A program made the translations under genes and the position numbers. From assembly GCF_025165795.1 (NCBI RefSeq), contig NZ_JAJAGO010000006.1:1-64000 (forward strand): a stretch of 64,000 bases of DNA. The letters are read 5' to 3'. The stretch is from Streptomyces gossypii (GTDB lineage: Bacteria; Actinomycetota; Actinomycetes; Streptomycetales; Streptomycetaceae). Shown piece by piece: positions 17,430 through 25,330 of this stretch. Below the pieces are notes generated by a model. That model made no database searches. It saw only the letters and a list, made by a program, of their open reading frames with translations, and was not told the origin of the DNA. How positions within the stretch are numbered: the stretch's first letter is position 1; the number at the start of each line of letters is the position of its first letter.

Positions 17430-17591
17430 GGGCTGTCCCGTGATCCCTGGCGGGCGCACGACGTCAGCTGCCGCACCTCGCTGCGTGCCGGAACGCCCGG
17501 ATACGCCCAGCATGAGGACGCCCCTCCGCCTTGGGAAGCACCGCATCTGACGCCGCGCGCTGATCCACCAGGGATTACGGGACAGCCCTTA
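17427..17591. mobile_element. 165-bp MITE with 24-bp inverted repeats
   Basis: The ends, 17427-17450 and 17568-17591, are inverted repeats matching at 23 of 24 positions and starting TAAGGGCTGTCCCGT. The inside has no open frame of note. Size, ends and lack of coding fit a nonautonomous element mobilised by an IS5/IS4-type transposase. The left tip provides the TAA stop of the SDR gene. An exact target duplication could not be fixed because the tips themselves read TAA and TTA. Confidence 0.75.
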
Positions 17592-17692
17592 GATCGAGCA
17601 GCGACCGAATGGCCCGACTGGAAGCAGTCAAACACGACCCCTGATGATCAAAGTTGTCGAAGCCGTAGATCACGGACAGGGGTCGCGTTCGC

Positions 17693-17905
17693 GTGTCATC
17701 CTCCCTGGTCGACGCCCTCGCACGCCACCGCGAGGATGCCGACCCCGCATGCCCTCCAGCCGACCTGCGCACGCTGGCCCAGATACGGGACGAGGTACCC
17801 GATCCGCGTCGTGTTCACGGCTGTCGATACCGAATCGGCTCCTTGCTCGCACTGTGCCTGGTCGCCGTCCTCGGCGGCGCAAAATCGGTGACCGCCATCG
17901 CCAGT
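17693..17905 (+). pseudogene. ISAs1-family transposase, N-terminal fragment
   Basis: From a GTG at 17693 the plus strand reads VDALARHREDADPACPPADL, QIRDEVPDPRRVHGCRYRIG and LLALCLVAVLGGAKSVTAIA. This is the N-terminal associated domain of ISAs1-type transposases (PDPR then hydrophobic segment then GA.S..AI). Similarity stops near 17905, so about 70 of roughly 380 residues remain. An inverted motif CGACCCCTG/CAGGGGTCG lies just upstream and may be the element end. Confidence 0.65.
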
Positions 17906-18249
17906 TCGTCGGCGGCGCAGAGTGCCACCCCGCGCTGCTCCAGCTCTTCCTCGACTGTGACCTCCTCCAGGAGATCAGCGACACCCCCGTCGCGAGGGAT
18001 GGGGGTATGGAAGCGTTCGTGCGCGAGGCTTCGTCCACGTGCATCGAGGTCTTTGCGCCCCGACCCGATGTCGTAGAAGTGGCCGACGATCACCCACGGC
18101 ATTACGCAGTTGACGGGGAAGGGAACGGGTCGGGTCCTGCGTTTCCTCGGTGGAGGTTCGTCCCAGCCGGACCACGAGGACGGCTGCGGCAGGATCTGGC
18201 TGGTCAGGCTCGGTGGCCCCCAGGGAATGGCTTGCGGTGCGGCGGTCAT
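17815..18249 (-). CDS. Hypothetical protein, C-terminus possibly fused to transposon DNA
   Basis: 144 residues from ATG 18249, which has a good ribosome site (AAGGAGAG 4-5 bases before). The region after residue 35 looks like a real domain: FYDIGSGRKDLDARGRSLAH, TPIPRDGGVADLLEEVTVEE, ELEQRGVALCAADELAMAV. No family was recognised. The last 20 or so residues are antisense to the ISAs1 fragment, so the original end was probably replaced. An upstream minus-strand frame from 18517 overlaps it out of phase; I could not judge whether that frame is translated. Confidence 0.45.
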   Translation of the reverse strand: MTAAPQAIPWGPPSLTSQILPQPSSWSGWDEPPPRKRRTRPVPFPVNCVMPWVIVGHFYDIGSGRKDLDARGRSLAHERFHTPIPRDGGVADLLEEVTVEEELEQRGVALCAADELAMAVTDFAPPRTATRHSASKEPIRYRQP

Positions 18250-18585
18250 GACTCTCCTTTTCATAGCTCCGGTCGCCGGAAGGGTTTCCGTGCGATGTCA
18301 TGCGGCCGCCGTCTGTGGAGTGGGAGGCCATCCAGGTCAGGGCTTGACGGATCGCGATGGAGGCAAGGGCCAATTCCTGCTCGGCACGGGCGGCCGCATG
18401 TTCGCGATGGGTTACGTTGCGGCGCGCACGGCTGCTGCCGTTGCACTCCAGCACGCCTACGCGAAACCGAGGGTTACCCGTATGGCCTAGTTCTTCCATG
18501 AGTTCCACCCGAATCAATGGTTAGCTCACCTCCAGGGGATAAGCACTTGGACGGCCGGCTCCGTCCGCAGCGAAGGAGGCACCTC

Positions 18586-19440
18586 ATGGCTCGCGGTGTA
18601 TCCATTCACATCGGCCTCAACACGGTTGATCCCGACAAGTACGGCGGGTGGGACGGCAAGCTCATCGCTTGCGAGAACGACGCCCGCGACATGCAACAAC
18701 TCGCCCACCAAGCCGGGTTTGAGGAGCAGACAACCCTTCTCAGCGCTGAGGCCACGGTTGAGAACGTGAACGCCGCGCTGCGCAGCGCGGCAAAGGTTGT
18801 GACGGCCGGGGACATTCTGCTCTTCACCTACTCAGGCCATGGTGGGCAAGTGCCCGATATCAACGGGCCCGAGGATGAGCCGGACCGGCTGGACGAGACG
18901 ATGTGCTTGTTCGATCGCGAGTACATCGACGACGAACTGCACAGGGAGCTGGAAGCCTTTGCCGAGGGCGTTCGCATTTTGGCACTCCTGGACTGCTGCC
19001 ACAGCGGAACCGGCCTCAAGGTGCGCCAGCTCTTGACTCCCGAGGCCATGGGAGAACAGTTCCAGACGACCGATCCCGCCCGCATCGAGACGACGTCCAG
19101 GCTCATGCCCCTGGCGCAACAGGCCGATCTCTACCAGCGGGACAAGAAGCTTTACGACGCCATCCAACGGGACCTAGGCGTCAAGGACACTCGTGACCTG
19201 GGTGCGACGGCCCTTCTCATCTCTGCCTGCCAAGACAACCAGCTCGCAGCGGACGGGCTGCGCAACGGCCTGTTCACCGCGACCCTGCTCCAAGTGTGGA
19301 ACGGCGGCAAGTTCAAGGGTGGCTACAAGGCGTTCCACCGCGAGATCCTCAAGCAGATGCCGGCTACCCAGAGTCCGAACTTCTTCGTGACCGGTCGCAC
19401 CGACAACCGGTTCCTTCGGCAGCGGCCCTTCACACCCTGA
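18586..19440 (+). CDS. Caspase-like (metacaspase-type, C14) protease
   Basis: 284 residues from ATG 18586, preceded by AAGGAGG at ideal distance. Peptidase C14 core: the N-terminal strand VSIHIGLNTVDPDKYGG with the CENDARDM helix, the catalytic His85 in FTYSGHGGQVPD, and the catalytic Cys (C138, with C137 beside it) in LALLDCCHSGTG. The length is that of a bare protease domain; no sensor or effector-associated domain is attached and there is no signal peptide, so it should be cytoplasmic. Bacterial members cleave after basic residues in known cases and take part in conflict or death systems. Downstream lies a strong terminator; neighbours are a LysM protein and an opposite protease-nuclease operon. 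Confidence 0.9.
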   Translation: MARGVSIHIGLNTVDPDKYGGWDGKLIACENDARDMQQLAHQAGFEEQTTLLSAEATVENVNAALRSAAKVVTAGDILLFTYSGHGGQVPDINGPEDEPDRLDETMCLFDREYIDDELHRELEAFAEGVRILALLDCCHSGTGLKVRQLLTPEAMGEQFQTTDPARIETTSRLMPLAQQADLYQRDKKLYDAIQRDLGVKDTRDLGATALLISACQDNQLAADGLRNGLFTATLLQVWNGGKFKGGYKAFHREILKQMPATQSPNFFVTGRTDNRFLRQRPFTP

Positions 19441-19448
19441 GGAGAGAG

Positions 19449-19485
19449 GGGCGGAGTGCCCAGAGACGAGCCGGGCACTCCGCCC
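19449..19485 (+). terminator. Strong hairpin terminator after the caspase gene
   Basis: GGGCGGAGTGCCC (19449-19461) pairs perfectly with GGGCACTCCGCCC (19473-19485), giving a 13-bp stem and an 11-nt loop, 8 bases past the stop codon. There is no long T-run, which is usual in high-GC actinobacteria. Confidence 0.8.
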
Positions 19486-19929
19486 ACAACCCCGGGGGCG
19501 GCGGCCCCGCCGGGTGTCGCCGCCCCTGGGGTTGGCCTTCAGCTATGAACGCAGGCGCGTTGCGGAAGCGCCCGGCAGTTCCGTCAGCCGCGTGCCCACC
19601 CTGCGCATGCAGCCGCTTATTCGCTGTAGCAAAAGTTGCAGCTCGCCCCTGTCGGCGTAGCGTGAAGTATGTGCCGCGAGCGTCGGACGGTACGGGTGGA
19701 TCAGCGACCGTAGGCGCGCGACCCCGCGGCGGGGTAACGCCTCTGCGACCCGCTTGAACACATCGTGGTTCGTCGCCCTTCCTTGCCGAGACCGACGCCG
19801 AAGTTCGTAATGGCACAACCCCAATTGTTTTCCGGGCAGGCGCCCCAGCCACGGGTTCAGGATGCTTTCGGCGTCGAGGCGGTGAGCATCGACGATTCCG
19901 GCAGAGATCACCCCATGGAGGTGGGAGAG
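19486..19929. other. Intergenic region, possible minus-strand gene remnant
   Basis: No intact gene. On the minus strand (about 19545-19800) one frame reads coding-like: NHDVFKRVAEALPRRGVARL, RSLIHPYRPTLAAHTSRYAD. This resembles the ALP-R-A-L helices of a small actinobacterial protein, but the frame has no good start and runs through the LysM repeat upstream. It may be a remnant. The ribosome site of the LysM gene (GGAGG, 19917-19921) closes the region. Confidence 0.35.
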
Positions 19930-20277
19930 ATGACTACGCACGCACAGAACATGACTGTCTACACGGTCAAGCAGGGTGACACACTCAGTGAGATCGCGGA
20001 GCGGTTCGGGACCACGGTCGAGCAGCTCGTGAAGTGGAACCACATCGAGGACCCGGATGTCATCGGCGTCGGACGCCGCCTGACCGTGGCGAAGTCCGAC
20101 TCGCCTCAGCTCACCCACTACACGGTCAAGCGGGGTGACACGCTCAGTGAGATCGCGGAGCGGTTCGGGACCACGGTCGAGCAGCTCGTGAAGTGGAACC
20201 ACATCGAGGACCCGGATGTCATCGGCGTCGGACAGCGCCTGATCGTGGCGAAGTCTGTGCCTGCCTCGGCGGCGTGA
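19930..20277 (+). CDS. Two-LysM-domain protein
   Basis: 115 residues from ATG 19930 (GGAGG about 8 bases upstream); the open frame back to 19765 is less likely. It is almost only two LysM domains, residues about 9-53 and 63-107, each YTVK.GDTLSEIAERFGTTV then QLVKWNHIEDPDVIGVG. LysM binds N-acetylglucosamine polymers such as peptidoglycan or chitin. No signal peptide is visible, which is odd for a wall-binding protein; cytoplasmic LysM proteins do occur as scaffolds. The two domains are nearly identical in DNA sequence, showing a recent duplication. Confidence 0.85.
   Translation: MTTHAQNMTVYTVKQGDTLSEIAERFGTTVEQLVKWNHIEDPDVIGVGRRLTVAKSDSPQLTHYTVKRGDTLSEIAERFGTTVEQLVKWNHIEDPDVIGVGQRLIVAKSVPASAA
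19961..20255 (+). repeat. Near-identical tandem duplication of the LysM unit
   Basis: A 136-bp block at 19961-20096 recurs at 20120-20255 with about five differences by eye, most near the end. The 23 bases between encode the short linker. Such conservation, including synonymous positions, indicates recent duplication or gene conversion within the gene. Confidence 0.85.
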
Positions 20278-20322
20278 GCCGTCTCAGGCCACGGCACGAT
20301 GCCCGGACGTGATGGGACGGCG

Positions 20323-20601
20323 TCAGCAGACGTGCTCCGTCGAGTTGGCCCAGAACGTAAGGAACGACCATGTCTGGGCACCGATGACGCCGTCGACTGT
20401 GATCTCGGCGCACGTCTGGAATCTCCGGGTAGCTGCCTCGGTGACGGGCCCGAAGGAGCCGTCCTCGACGAGGTTGTCCCCGGTCATCGCAAAGTTGAGA
20501 TAGCACTGCGCCTGTCTCACGGCGGTGCCCGAGGAGCCCCTCTTCACCGTCGGTCGGCTGTTCGTGTGATTGCAGGGCTGCTGACGTGCCGTGTCCGACA
20601 T
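20323..20601 (-). CDS. Peptidoglycan-binding-domain (PF01471-type) protein
   Basis: 92 residues from ATG 20601, with AAGGAG just upstream. The protein is essentially one PG_binding_1 domain: RPTVKRGSSGTAVRQAQCYL, LVEDGSFGPVTEAATRRFQ, ITVDGVIGAQTWSFL. That fold has the repeated (V/D)G.FG..T...V..FQ pattern. Three Cys residues are present. Like the LysM protein across the gap it lacks a signal peptide. It is the last gene of the minus-strand run beginning with the endonuclease; 74 bp separate it from the 116-residue gene. Confidence 0.75.
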   Translation of the reverse strand: MSDTARQQPCNHTNSRPTVKRGSSGTAVRQAQCYLNFAMTGDNLVEDGSFGPVTEAATRRFQTCAEITVDGVIGAQTWSFLTFWANSTEHVC

Positions 20602-20675
20602 GGCAAGGCTCCTTTGGTGTTTGGTGGGTAACTTCGCTGAATGCTCGAGGTCGAGGTCGCGGGACGCGGTACTTC

Positions 20676-21026
20676 TCATGCCCCTCCGTCATCCCTGTCA
20701 TCGGGCGACCGATCCTGACCTGGCGGTGACGGGGGGCCGAAGGGCTCCATCCGCGGGTTGGCGTGGGGCCCGTGACCGCCGCGAGCGCCCTGGAGGCGGG
20801 CGCCGGCCTCCTCGGTGACCAGAAGGGCGTACGACTGCTGCTCCGGGTCGACGAGCACGAGACCGTACTCCTCGTCGACCTCCCCGGAGGCGATACCCAG
20901 GCGCCGCATGGCGTCCTGGAGGGTCGAGCCGGGTGGCAGGGTGACGGTGATGAGGGTGGTCGGGGGCTGATGGGCCACGGCGGACGACTCCTCGATGAGC
21001 AAATCCGAAGTCTGGCGAGTGGTCAT
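20676..21026 (-). CDS. Hypothetical 116-residue protein downstream of the subtilisin
   Basis: Start ATG 21026 (MTTRQTSDLLIEESS); the frame is open further upstream only as an antisense shadow. Residues 20-85 look like a compact domain: TTLITVTLPPGSTLQDAMRR, LGIASGEVDEEYGLVLVDPE, SYALLVTEEAGARL. The tail is Gly/Pro/Asp-rich. I do not recognise a family. The position directly after the protease gene (98 bp) suggests an inhibitor, propeptide-like chaperone or substrate; this is inference only. Confidence 0.6.
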   Translation of the reverse strand: MTTRQTSDLLIEESSAVAHQPPTTLITVTLPPGSTLQDAMRRLGIASGEVDEEYGLVLVDPEQQSYALLVTEEAGARLQGARGGHGPHANPRMEPFGPPSPPGQDRSPDDRDDGGA

Positions 21027-21124
21027 AGGCGATGAGTGACCCTTGCGGGCGGGGCTGACGTGGTAATACCAGCTCACGGCTGTCAGTGTCCGGAGGCGGG
21101 GTCCATGCGGGCGTCGATCGCGGT

Positions 21125-22483
21125 CTAGCGGCGGCCGTTCTTCTGGCGGCGACGCAAGGCTTCCGTGATACCGGGCGCGTCGACGATGCCGTAGCCGTAG
21201 TCGAAGTCGTAGCCCGCCATGCCCAGGTCCTCGGCCGTGCGCCGGATCAGCGTACGCATCTGGGCCGGTGACAACTCTTGGACGGGCAGCCGAGTTCGTA
21301 CGGCGGCGACCACGCCCGCGGCGACGGGGCACGCCGCGGAGGTTCCCGAGTCCGGGCGGCCCTCGCCGAACGCGAGGGAGCCCTCGAAGTGAGTGAAGGC
21401 CGAGATGTCGGGCTTGCGGAGGGTGAGTCGGCCGGGGCCTTGGGAGGAATAGCCGACGCGGGCTTTGCGGGTGTCCACACCCGCGACGGACAGCACGCGG
21501 GGGTGGGAGTTCGCACCGTTGATGGGGCGGTCGGTGAAGCCGCAGCGGCCGTCCGGACAGTCGCGGCCGCAGTTGCCGGCGGCGAAGAGGATGTCGGCAC
21601 CGGCCCGTTCGAGGGCGGTGACGGCGAGGTTGAAAGGGTGGGCTGGGTTGTCCGAGTAGTTCCCCGGGTGGCCGGGCGGGAAGTCCCAACTGGGCTTGAA
21701 AGAGCCCCAACTGTTGTTGACGACCATGGCCCGCTGCTCAACGGGCATCGCTTCGAGAAGGGTGCGCAGGTGCGCGAAGGCGGCGATCGCATCGGAGAGC
21801 AGCCCTTCCATGACCGTCGAACCAGGGCGGGTGGAGCGCAGTACGGGGACGTCCAGAAGGGCGGCACCCGGGGCCGCGATCAGCGCGTCGAAGGCACACA
21901 TGCTGCCGTGATCGACGGGGAACTGTCCGAACTGGGCGGCGGTTCCTGCCGGTTTGAAACTCCGTGCCGCGTCGACGGAGACGTCGCGGCCCAGCACCTG
22001 GGAGAGGTGCGCGGTGTTGATGCCGTTGTCCACGATGGCCAGGCTCACCCCGGAGCCGTCGAGGCCCTCGCTCCTGAGGTCGGTGAGGGAACCTTCGACG
22101 TCGTGCCAGTCGCCCACCGGGGCGTCTCCACCGCAGGTCGGCATGGTCTCGATGACTGGGTCGGAGGAGATTCCGACGATGTCGGGCCGTGCGGTCGCCA
22201 GCATGGCCAGCCTGCTGGCGATGTTGTAGTCCTGGATCTCCCCGCGCACCAGGACACTGGCGTTCTCCGGCGCCATGGAGAAGTTGAAGGGCTGCTCAAG
22301 TGACAGCGGGTCACCGGCGCGCGACGCCGGTACGGGCTGGGGGATCGGAACCGGTGCGAAGTCCGGGTCGAGCGCCACGCCGGGCACTTCCCCGGAGACC
22401 TCCTGGGCGCTTGCCGAGACGTCCGGGTTGATGACCGCGGCCACAACATCGGGCTCCGGCCGCATCTGCAGGACGACGCGCAT
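21125..22483 (-). CDS. Subtilisin-like (S8) serine protease without signal peptide
   Basis: 452 residues from ATG 22483 (GGAGAG upstream). The first 140 residues are an uncharacterised N-terminal region. The S8 domain has Asp152 in LAIVDNGIN, His192 in VDHGSMCAFD, the oxyanion Asn in FAAGNCGRDC and Ser382 in SGTSAACPVAAG; all three catalytic residues are present. No signal peptide, unlike secreted subtilisins, so it should act inside the cell. It lies 8 bp after the small ORF and in one run with the endonuclease gene, so the products are probably made together. Confidence 0.9.
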   Translation of the reverse strand: MRVVLQMRPEPDVVAAVINPDVSASAQEVSGEVPGVALDPDFAPVPIPQPVPASRAGDPLSLEQPFNFSMAPENASVLVRGEIQDYNIASRLAMLATARPDIVGISSDPVIETMPTCGGDAPVGDWHDVEGSLTDLRSEGLDGSGVSLAIVDNGINTAHLSQVLGRDVSVDAARSFKPAGTAAQFGQFPVDHGSMCAFDALIAAPGAALLDVPVLRSTRPGSTVMEGLLSDAIAAFAHLRTLLEAMPVEQRAMVVNNSWGSFKPSWDFPPGHPGNYSDNPAHPFNLAVTALERAGADILFAAGNCGRDCPDGRCGFTDRPINGANSHPRVLSVAGVDTRKARVGYSSQGPGRLTLRKPDISAFTHFEGSLAFGEGRPDSGTSAACPVAAGVVAAVRTRLPVQELSPAQMRTLIRRTAEDLGMAGYDFDYGYGIVDAPGITEALRRRQKNGRR

Positions 22484-22491
22484 GCTCTCTC

Positions 22492-22713
22492 CTAACCGGC
22501 CGGGCACTGAGCGCGCGGCGGGTCTGACCGGCGGGCGTATTCGGGCATCTCGTGACGGGGACGACACCTCATCATGGCGGCGCGCTGCCGTTGCATGTAC
22601 CGCTGAACAGGCGAAGTGCCCAGCCAATAGGCCAACCGCTGCCGGTCGGCCCGTGTCAGCTCCGCGGCGTACCGCGCCAGGCGATGTCCTCGTGGGATCC
22701 GAGGCGCATCCAC
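22492..22713 (-). CDS. Small basic ORF linking nuclease and protease genes
   Basis: 73 residues. It starts inside the 3' end of the endonuclease gene (58-base overlap, other frame) and stops 8 bases before the protease ATG. The sequence LARYAAELTRADRQRLAYWL and QRYMQRQRAAMMRCRP is helical and basic and looks coded rather than random. Overlap with both neighbours suggests translational coupling. It could be an adaptor or antitoxin-like peptide, or a chance frame; no family was recognised. Confidence 0.4.
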   Translation of the reverse strand: MDAPRIPRGHRLARYAAELTRADRQRLAYWLGTSPVQRYMQRQRAAMMRCRPRHEMPEYARRSDPPRAQCPAG

Positions 22714-23573
22714 TGCTCCGGGCCCGGTGCCGCGGTCGCGGGTACGGGCATCCGGTCGACGGCCGGCAGCGGCCCGAGGTCGAGGCCAGTGACCCTGGCG
22801 ACATCGTCGACGGGGACCTGGAAGGTGCGGAAGGCGCCGAGAGGAGGCGGATCACCGGCCGCCTCCGCGGCGGCAAGCGCTTGGGCGGCGTCGGTCAGGT
22901 CCGGGCGCTGGTCCAGTACATAAGCGGTCGCGGCCAGACTGCCGTCGTCGACGAACGCGACGACCTTCCAGAACCGGAGCGGGATCTTCACCCCTCGGTA
23001 GAGCGGATCGCTGTCGAGCAGGACGGGCCCCGAGTGCACAACGAGGCGCCGGTCGAACCGGGCGGCGTGATCAAGCAGATAGTTCTCCAGGCCTAGCCAC
23101 AGCTCCAGTGCCTGGTTGAAGATGTCGGCCTGCGGGGCGGCATTGGTGTAGTGGAAGGTGTCCTCGTCGGCCTGCTCCGACTCCACGGGGTCGCCCCATA
23201 CGGGATCCAACCGCCGGACGAGATGCCCGCGGTCCAGCGAGTTGCGCGCGTACAGCTCGTTTCCCGCCTGGCTGTGGGCGGGGACGCGCGGATCCAGTCG
23301 CCACGCGCTGTCCCGGTCGGAGCCGCGAAGGCGTGCTCCGTCGATGGCCACCGTCGTCGCAGCGGCCAGCTTACGATCCGGGCGCAGCACCACCGTGAAG
23401 TGGGTGTAGGGCAGGAGCTCGGTCACCACGCCGGGATCCTTGGGGCACGGGAGCGGCACCCGCCGCCCCAGAAAGTCCTGGTCGTAGCCAGCACGGTGAG
23501 GGAGAGACGCGGTAGCCGACGTCATGTCGGCTCTGCGGGGATACGACCGCGCCGGGTCAGGAGAAGAGGTCAT
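22656..23573 (-). CDS. DNA/RNA non-specific endonuclease (NUC family)
   Basis: 305 residues from ATG 23573; ATG 23525 (MTSATASLPHR) is an alternative. The beta-beta-alpha metal nuclease motif is LDRGHLVRR with His117 as base, followed by TNAAPQADIFNQALELW, which carries the metal-binding Asn and the following Glu (LENYLLD). Family members cut DNA and RNA without sequence preference. There is no signal peptide or membrane helix, so a cytoplasmic enzyme would be toxic unless held inactive, perhaps by cleavage by the adjacent protease. An inverted motif TCATAAGTATGA overlaps the start codon region. Confidence 0.88.
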   Translation of the reverse strand: MTSSPDPARSYPRRADMTSATASLPHRAGYDQDFLGRRVPLPCPKDPGVVTELLPYTHFTVVLRPDRKLAAATTVAIDGARLRGSDRDSAWRLDPRVPAHSQAGNELYARNSLDRGHLVRRLDPVWGDPVESEQADEDTFHYTNAAPQADIFNQALELWLGLENYLLDHAARFDRRLVVHSGPVLLDSDPLYRGVKIPLRFWKVVAFVDDGSLAATAYVLDQRPDLTDAAQALAAAEAAGDPPPLGAFRTFQVPVDDVARVTGLDLGPLPAVDRMPVPATAAPGPEQWMRLGSHEDIAWRGTPRS

Positions 23574-23750
23574 AAGTATGATCTAACGCAGGTCATACGA
23601 AACAGCGCGGTGGGGGACGCTAATAGCGGTACGCGGCGGAACCCGCACCTTCCGACTCCGACCCCTGGTCCTGGGCAGATTCCGCAGATCCCACGGGTTA
23701 CGGCGTCGAGGGCGAGCGCGACGGAGCCGCCCTTCAGCCGAAGAAATCCG

Positions 23751-24806
23751 CTATTTCTCCCGCTTGCTATTTCCCTTCACCGAGTCCCTCGGCGGCTTGG
23801 CTTCGCCTTCCGGTTGTTCTCGCCCCGGAGCTTTCACGCTCTCAAGCAAGTGCTGTCCTTGACGGTCGATCGTCCGCGTAACCGCTTCTTGCAGGACACC
23901 AAAAGCCATAGCCCAGGCAATGATCTGTGACGACGTATCCAGGGCGGTCAGCCCAGGAAAGAACTTGCCGCTGAGCAACACGACACCGACCACCGCGGTC
24001 AGCGCCCCGACCGGCAGCCGGAGAAGCAGCAAATTGATGAGCACGTGATAGGGACTCGAATTTCCGCGTACCTTGCGCAGCGACACGGCGCCGGTGACAG
24101 CGGCAGCGAGCATGCCGACGAATTCGATGAACCATACGCCTTGCCACGTGGGCTCATTCCCCAGCGGGCATACGGTCAATGGCGCGTTCGGATTGTCTTG
24201 GTCCTGCGGGAAGCAGAAGCGTTCACCAACGGCCGGCTCAGTGACCGCGAAAATCGCAAATCCAAAGGCGATCAAGCCCATCACAGCCGTCGATGCCATC
24301 AGAATATGGGCGAAGCTGCGTACTCTGGCTCTCTCCGCTTCCTCTGCCTGGTTCGCCGCATGCAAGGTGTCGACCAGCAACTCCCGGTCGGCCTGCCTGA
24401 GTTCAGCGGGATCCCCATCTGGCTGCAGTAGTTTTTCGAGTTGTTTCAACCGGAGGTCTGTAGGGTGAAGATGAAGGCGGGCCTGAACGAGAACGGCCAG
24501 CGCTTTCCAACGCATCTGGCCGAGCCGAGTGATACGCAGAATGACAACCTCGGCCTCGTGCACGTTGGCCAGTGCTCGATCAGTCGCCTTACCGGAGAAC
24601 CGTGACCAGAGGTCACTGTGCTGCAGAGACTCTCTTGCCGTCGTGAGCTGGTTTTTGGCCTCGTTAATGCTTTCCAGCTCCTCATCGCTGATACTCTCCT
24701 GCTTGCCCAAGCCGTTGATCTGGCCTTGCAGGTCAGCTATGTGAGCCACGAGACGCTGGAACCAAGCGTTTCCACGGTCCGCCACGTCCCCATCGTTATC
24801 CACCAT
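23751..24806 (-). CDS. Coiled-coil protein with about four membrane helices
   Basis: 351 residues from ATG 24806 (GGGAGG upstream). Residues 1-160 are soluble and strongly helical, with heptad-like stretches (LVAHIADLQGQINGLGKQES, EELESINEAKNQLTTARESL). Membrane segments lie at about 165-187, 222-243, 254-281 and 292-308; two Cys sit in the loop between the first two. The C-terminus is charged and Lys-rich. No family was recognised; the layout recalls SLATT-like membrane effectors without matching them. It precedes the endonuclease on the same strand by 177 bp and may belong with it. Confidence 0.65.
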   Translation of the reverse strand: MVDNDGDVADRGNAWFQRLVAHIADLQGQINGLGKQESISDEELESINEAKNQLTTARESLQHSDLWSRFSGKATDRALANVHEAEVVILRITRLGQMRWKALAVLVQARLHLHPTDLRLKQLEKLLQPDGDPAELRQADRELLVDTLHAANQAEEAERARVRSFAHILMASTAVMGLIAFGFAIFAVTEPAVGERFCFPQDQDNPNAPLTVCPLGNEPTWQGVWFIEFVGMLAAAVTGAVSLRKVRGNSSPYHVLINLLLLRLPVGALTAVVGVVLLSGKFFPGLTALDTSSQIIAWAMAFGVLQEAVTRTIDRQGQHLLESVKAPGREQPEGEAKPPRDSVKGNSKREK

Positions 24807-25128
24807 GAGCTGCCCCCTCCCGCATATCCCATACGGCTGATGCGCGCGCCGGAGTCGTCCACGGAGCGGCACCAGGGCGGACGGCGTCACGCTTCCGGAG
24901 GTTGGTTGCGGGCTGCGGGCCGTGCACAGGACGGTCGTTTTATGGAAAGCGCTGTGTCCTAGCGCTCTCCACTGGGCCATGAGATTGTCAGCACCCGCAG
25001 TCTCACTGTGCGCTTTCGCCAATCAGGTCGCAACTCGATAGGCAGGGGAGCCGGGGAGCGCCAATGGGGATACCTCGGCACAGACAGCCCAGGTGCCTCA
25101 GGAAGCTGGAGCCACAACCCCGGATGCC

Positions 25129-25330
25129 GACAGCACCCCGGAGCACTGCGCGAGCTGGTCCTGGCACACCTACAAGCACATCCGAATGAGGAGTACACCG
25201 CGAAGGGCATCAGCGGGCTATCGACAGGAGCTCGGGAGCCATCGCCAACGCGCTGGTGACCCTGACGAAGCACGGCATGGCCCACCAGGTGTGCGACGCC
25301 CCACGCCGCTACGCGCTACGGGACCGCCGC
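25129..25330 (+). pseudogene. Winged-helix DNA-binding domain fragment, frameshifted
   Basis: One plus frame reads GALRELVLAHLQAHPNEEYT and AKGIS; a base later, another frame continues RSSGAIANALVTLTKHGMAH and QVCDAPRRYALR. Joined, these give a helix-turn-helix domain of a type found at the C-terminus of many Streptomyces proteins (GALR..V...L...P...F....I......SSGAIANAL..L). One base change near 25215 breaks the frame. The upstream half is not recognisable. Confidence 0.5.
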
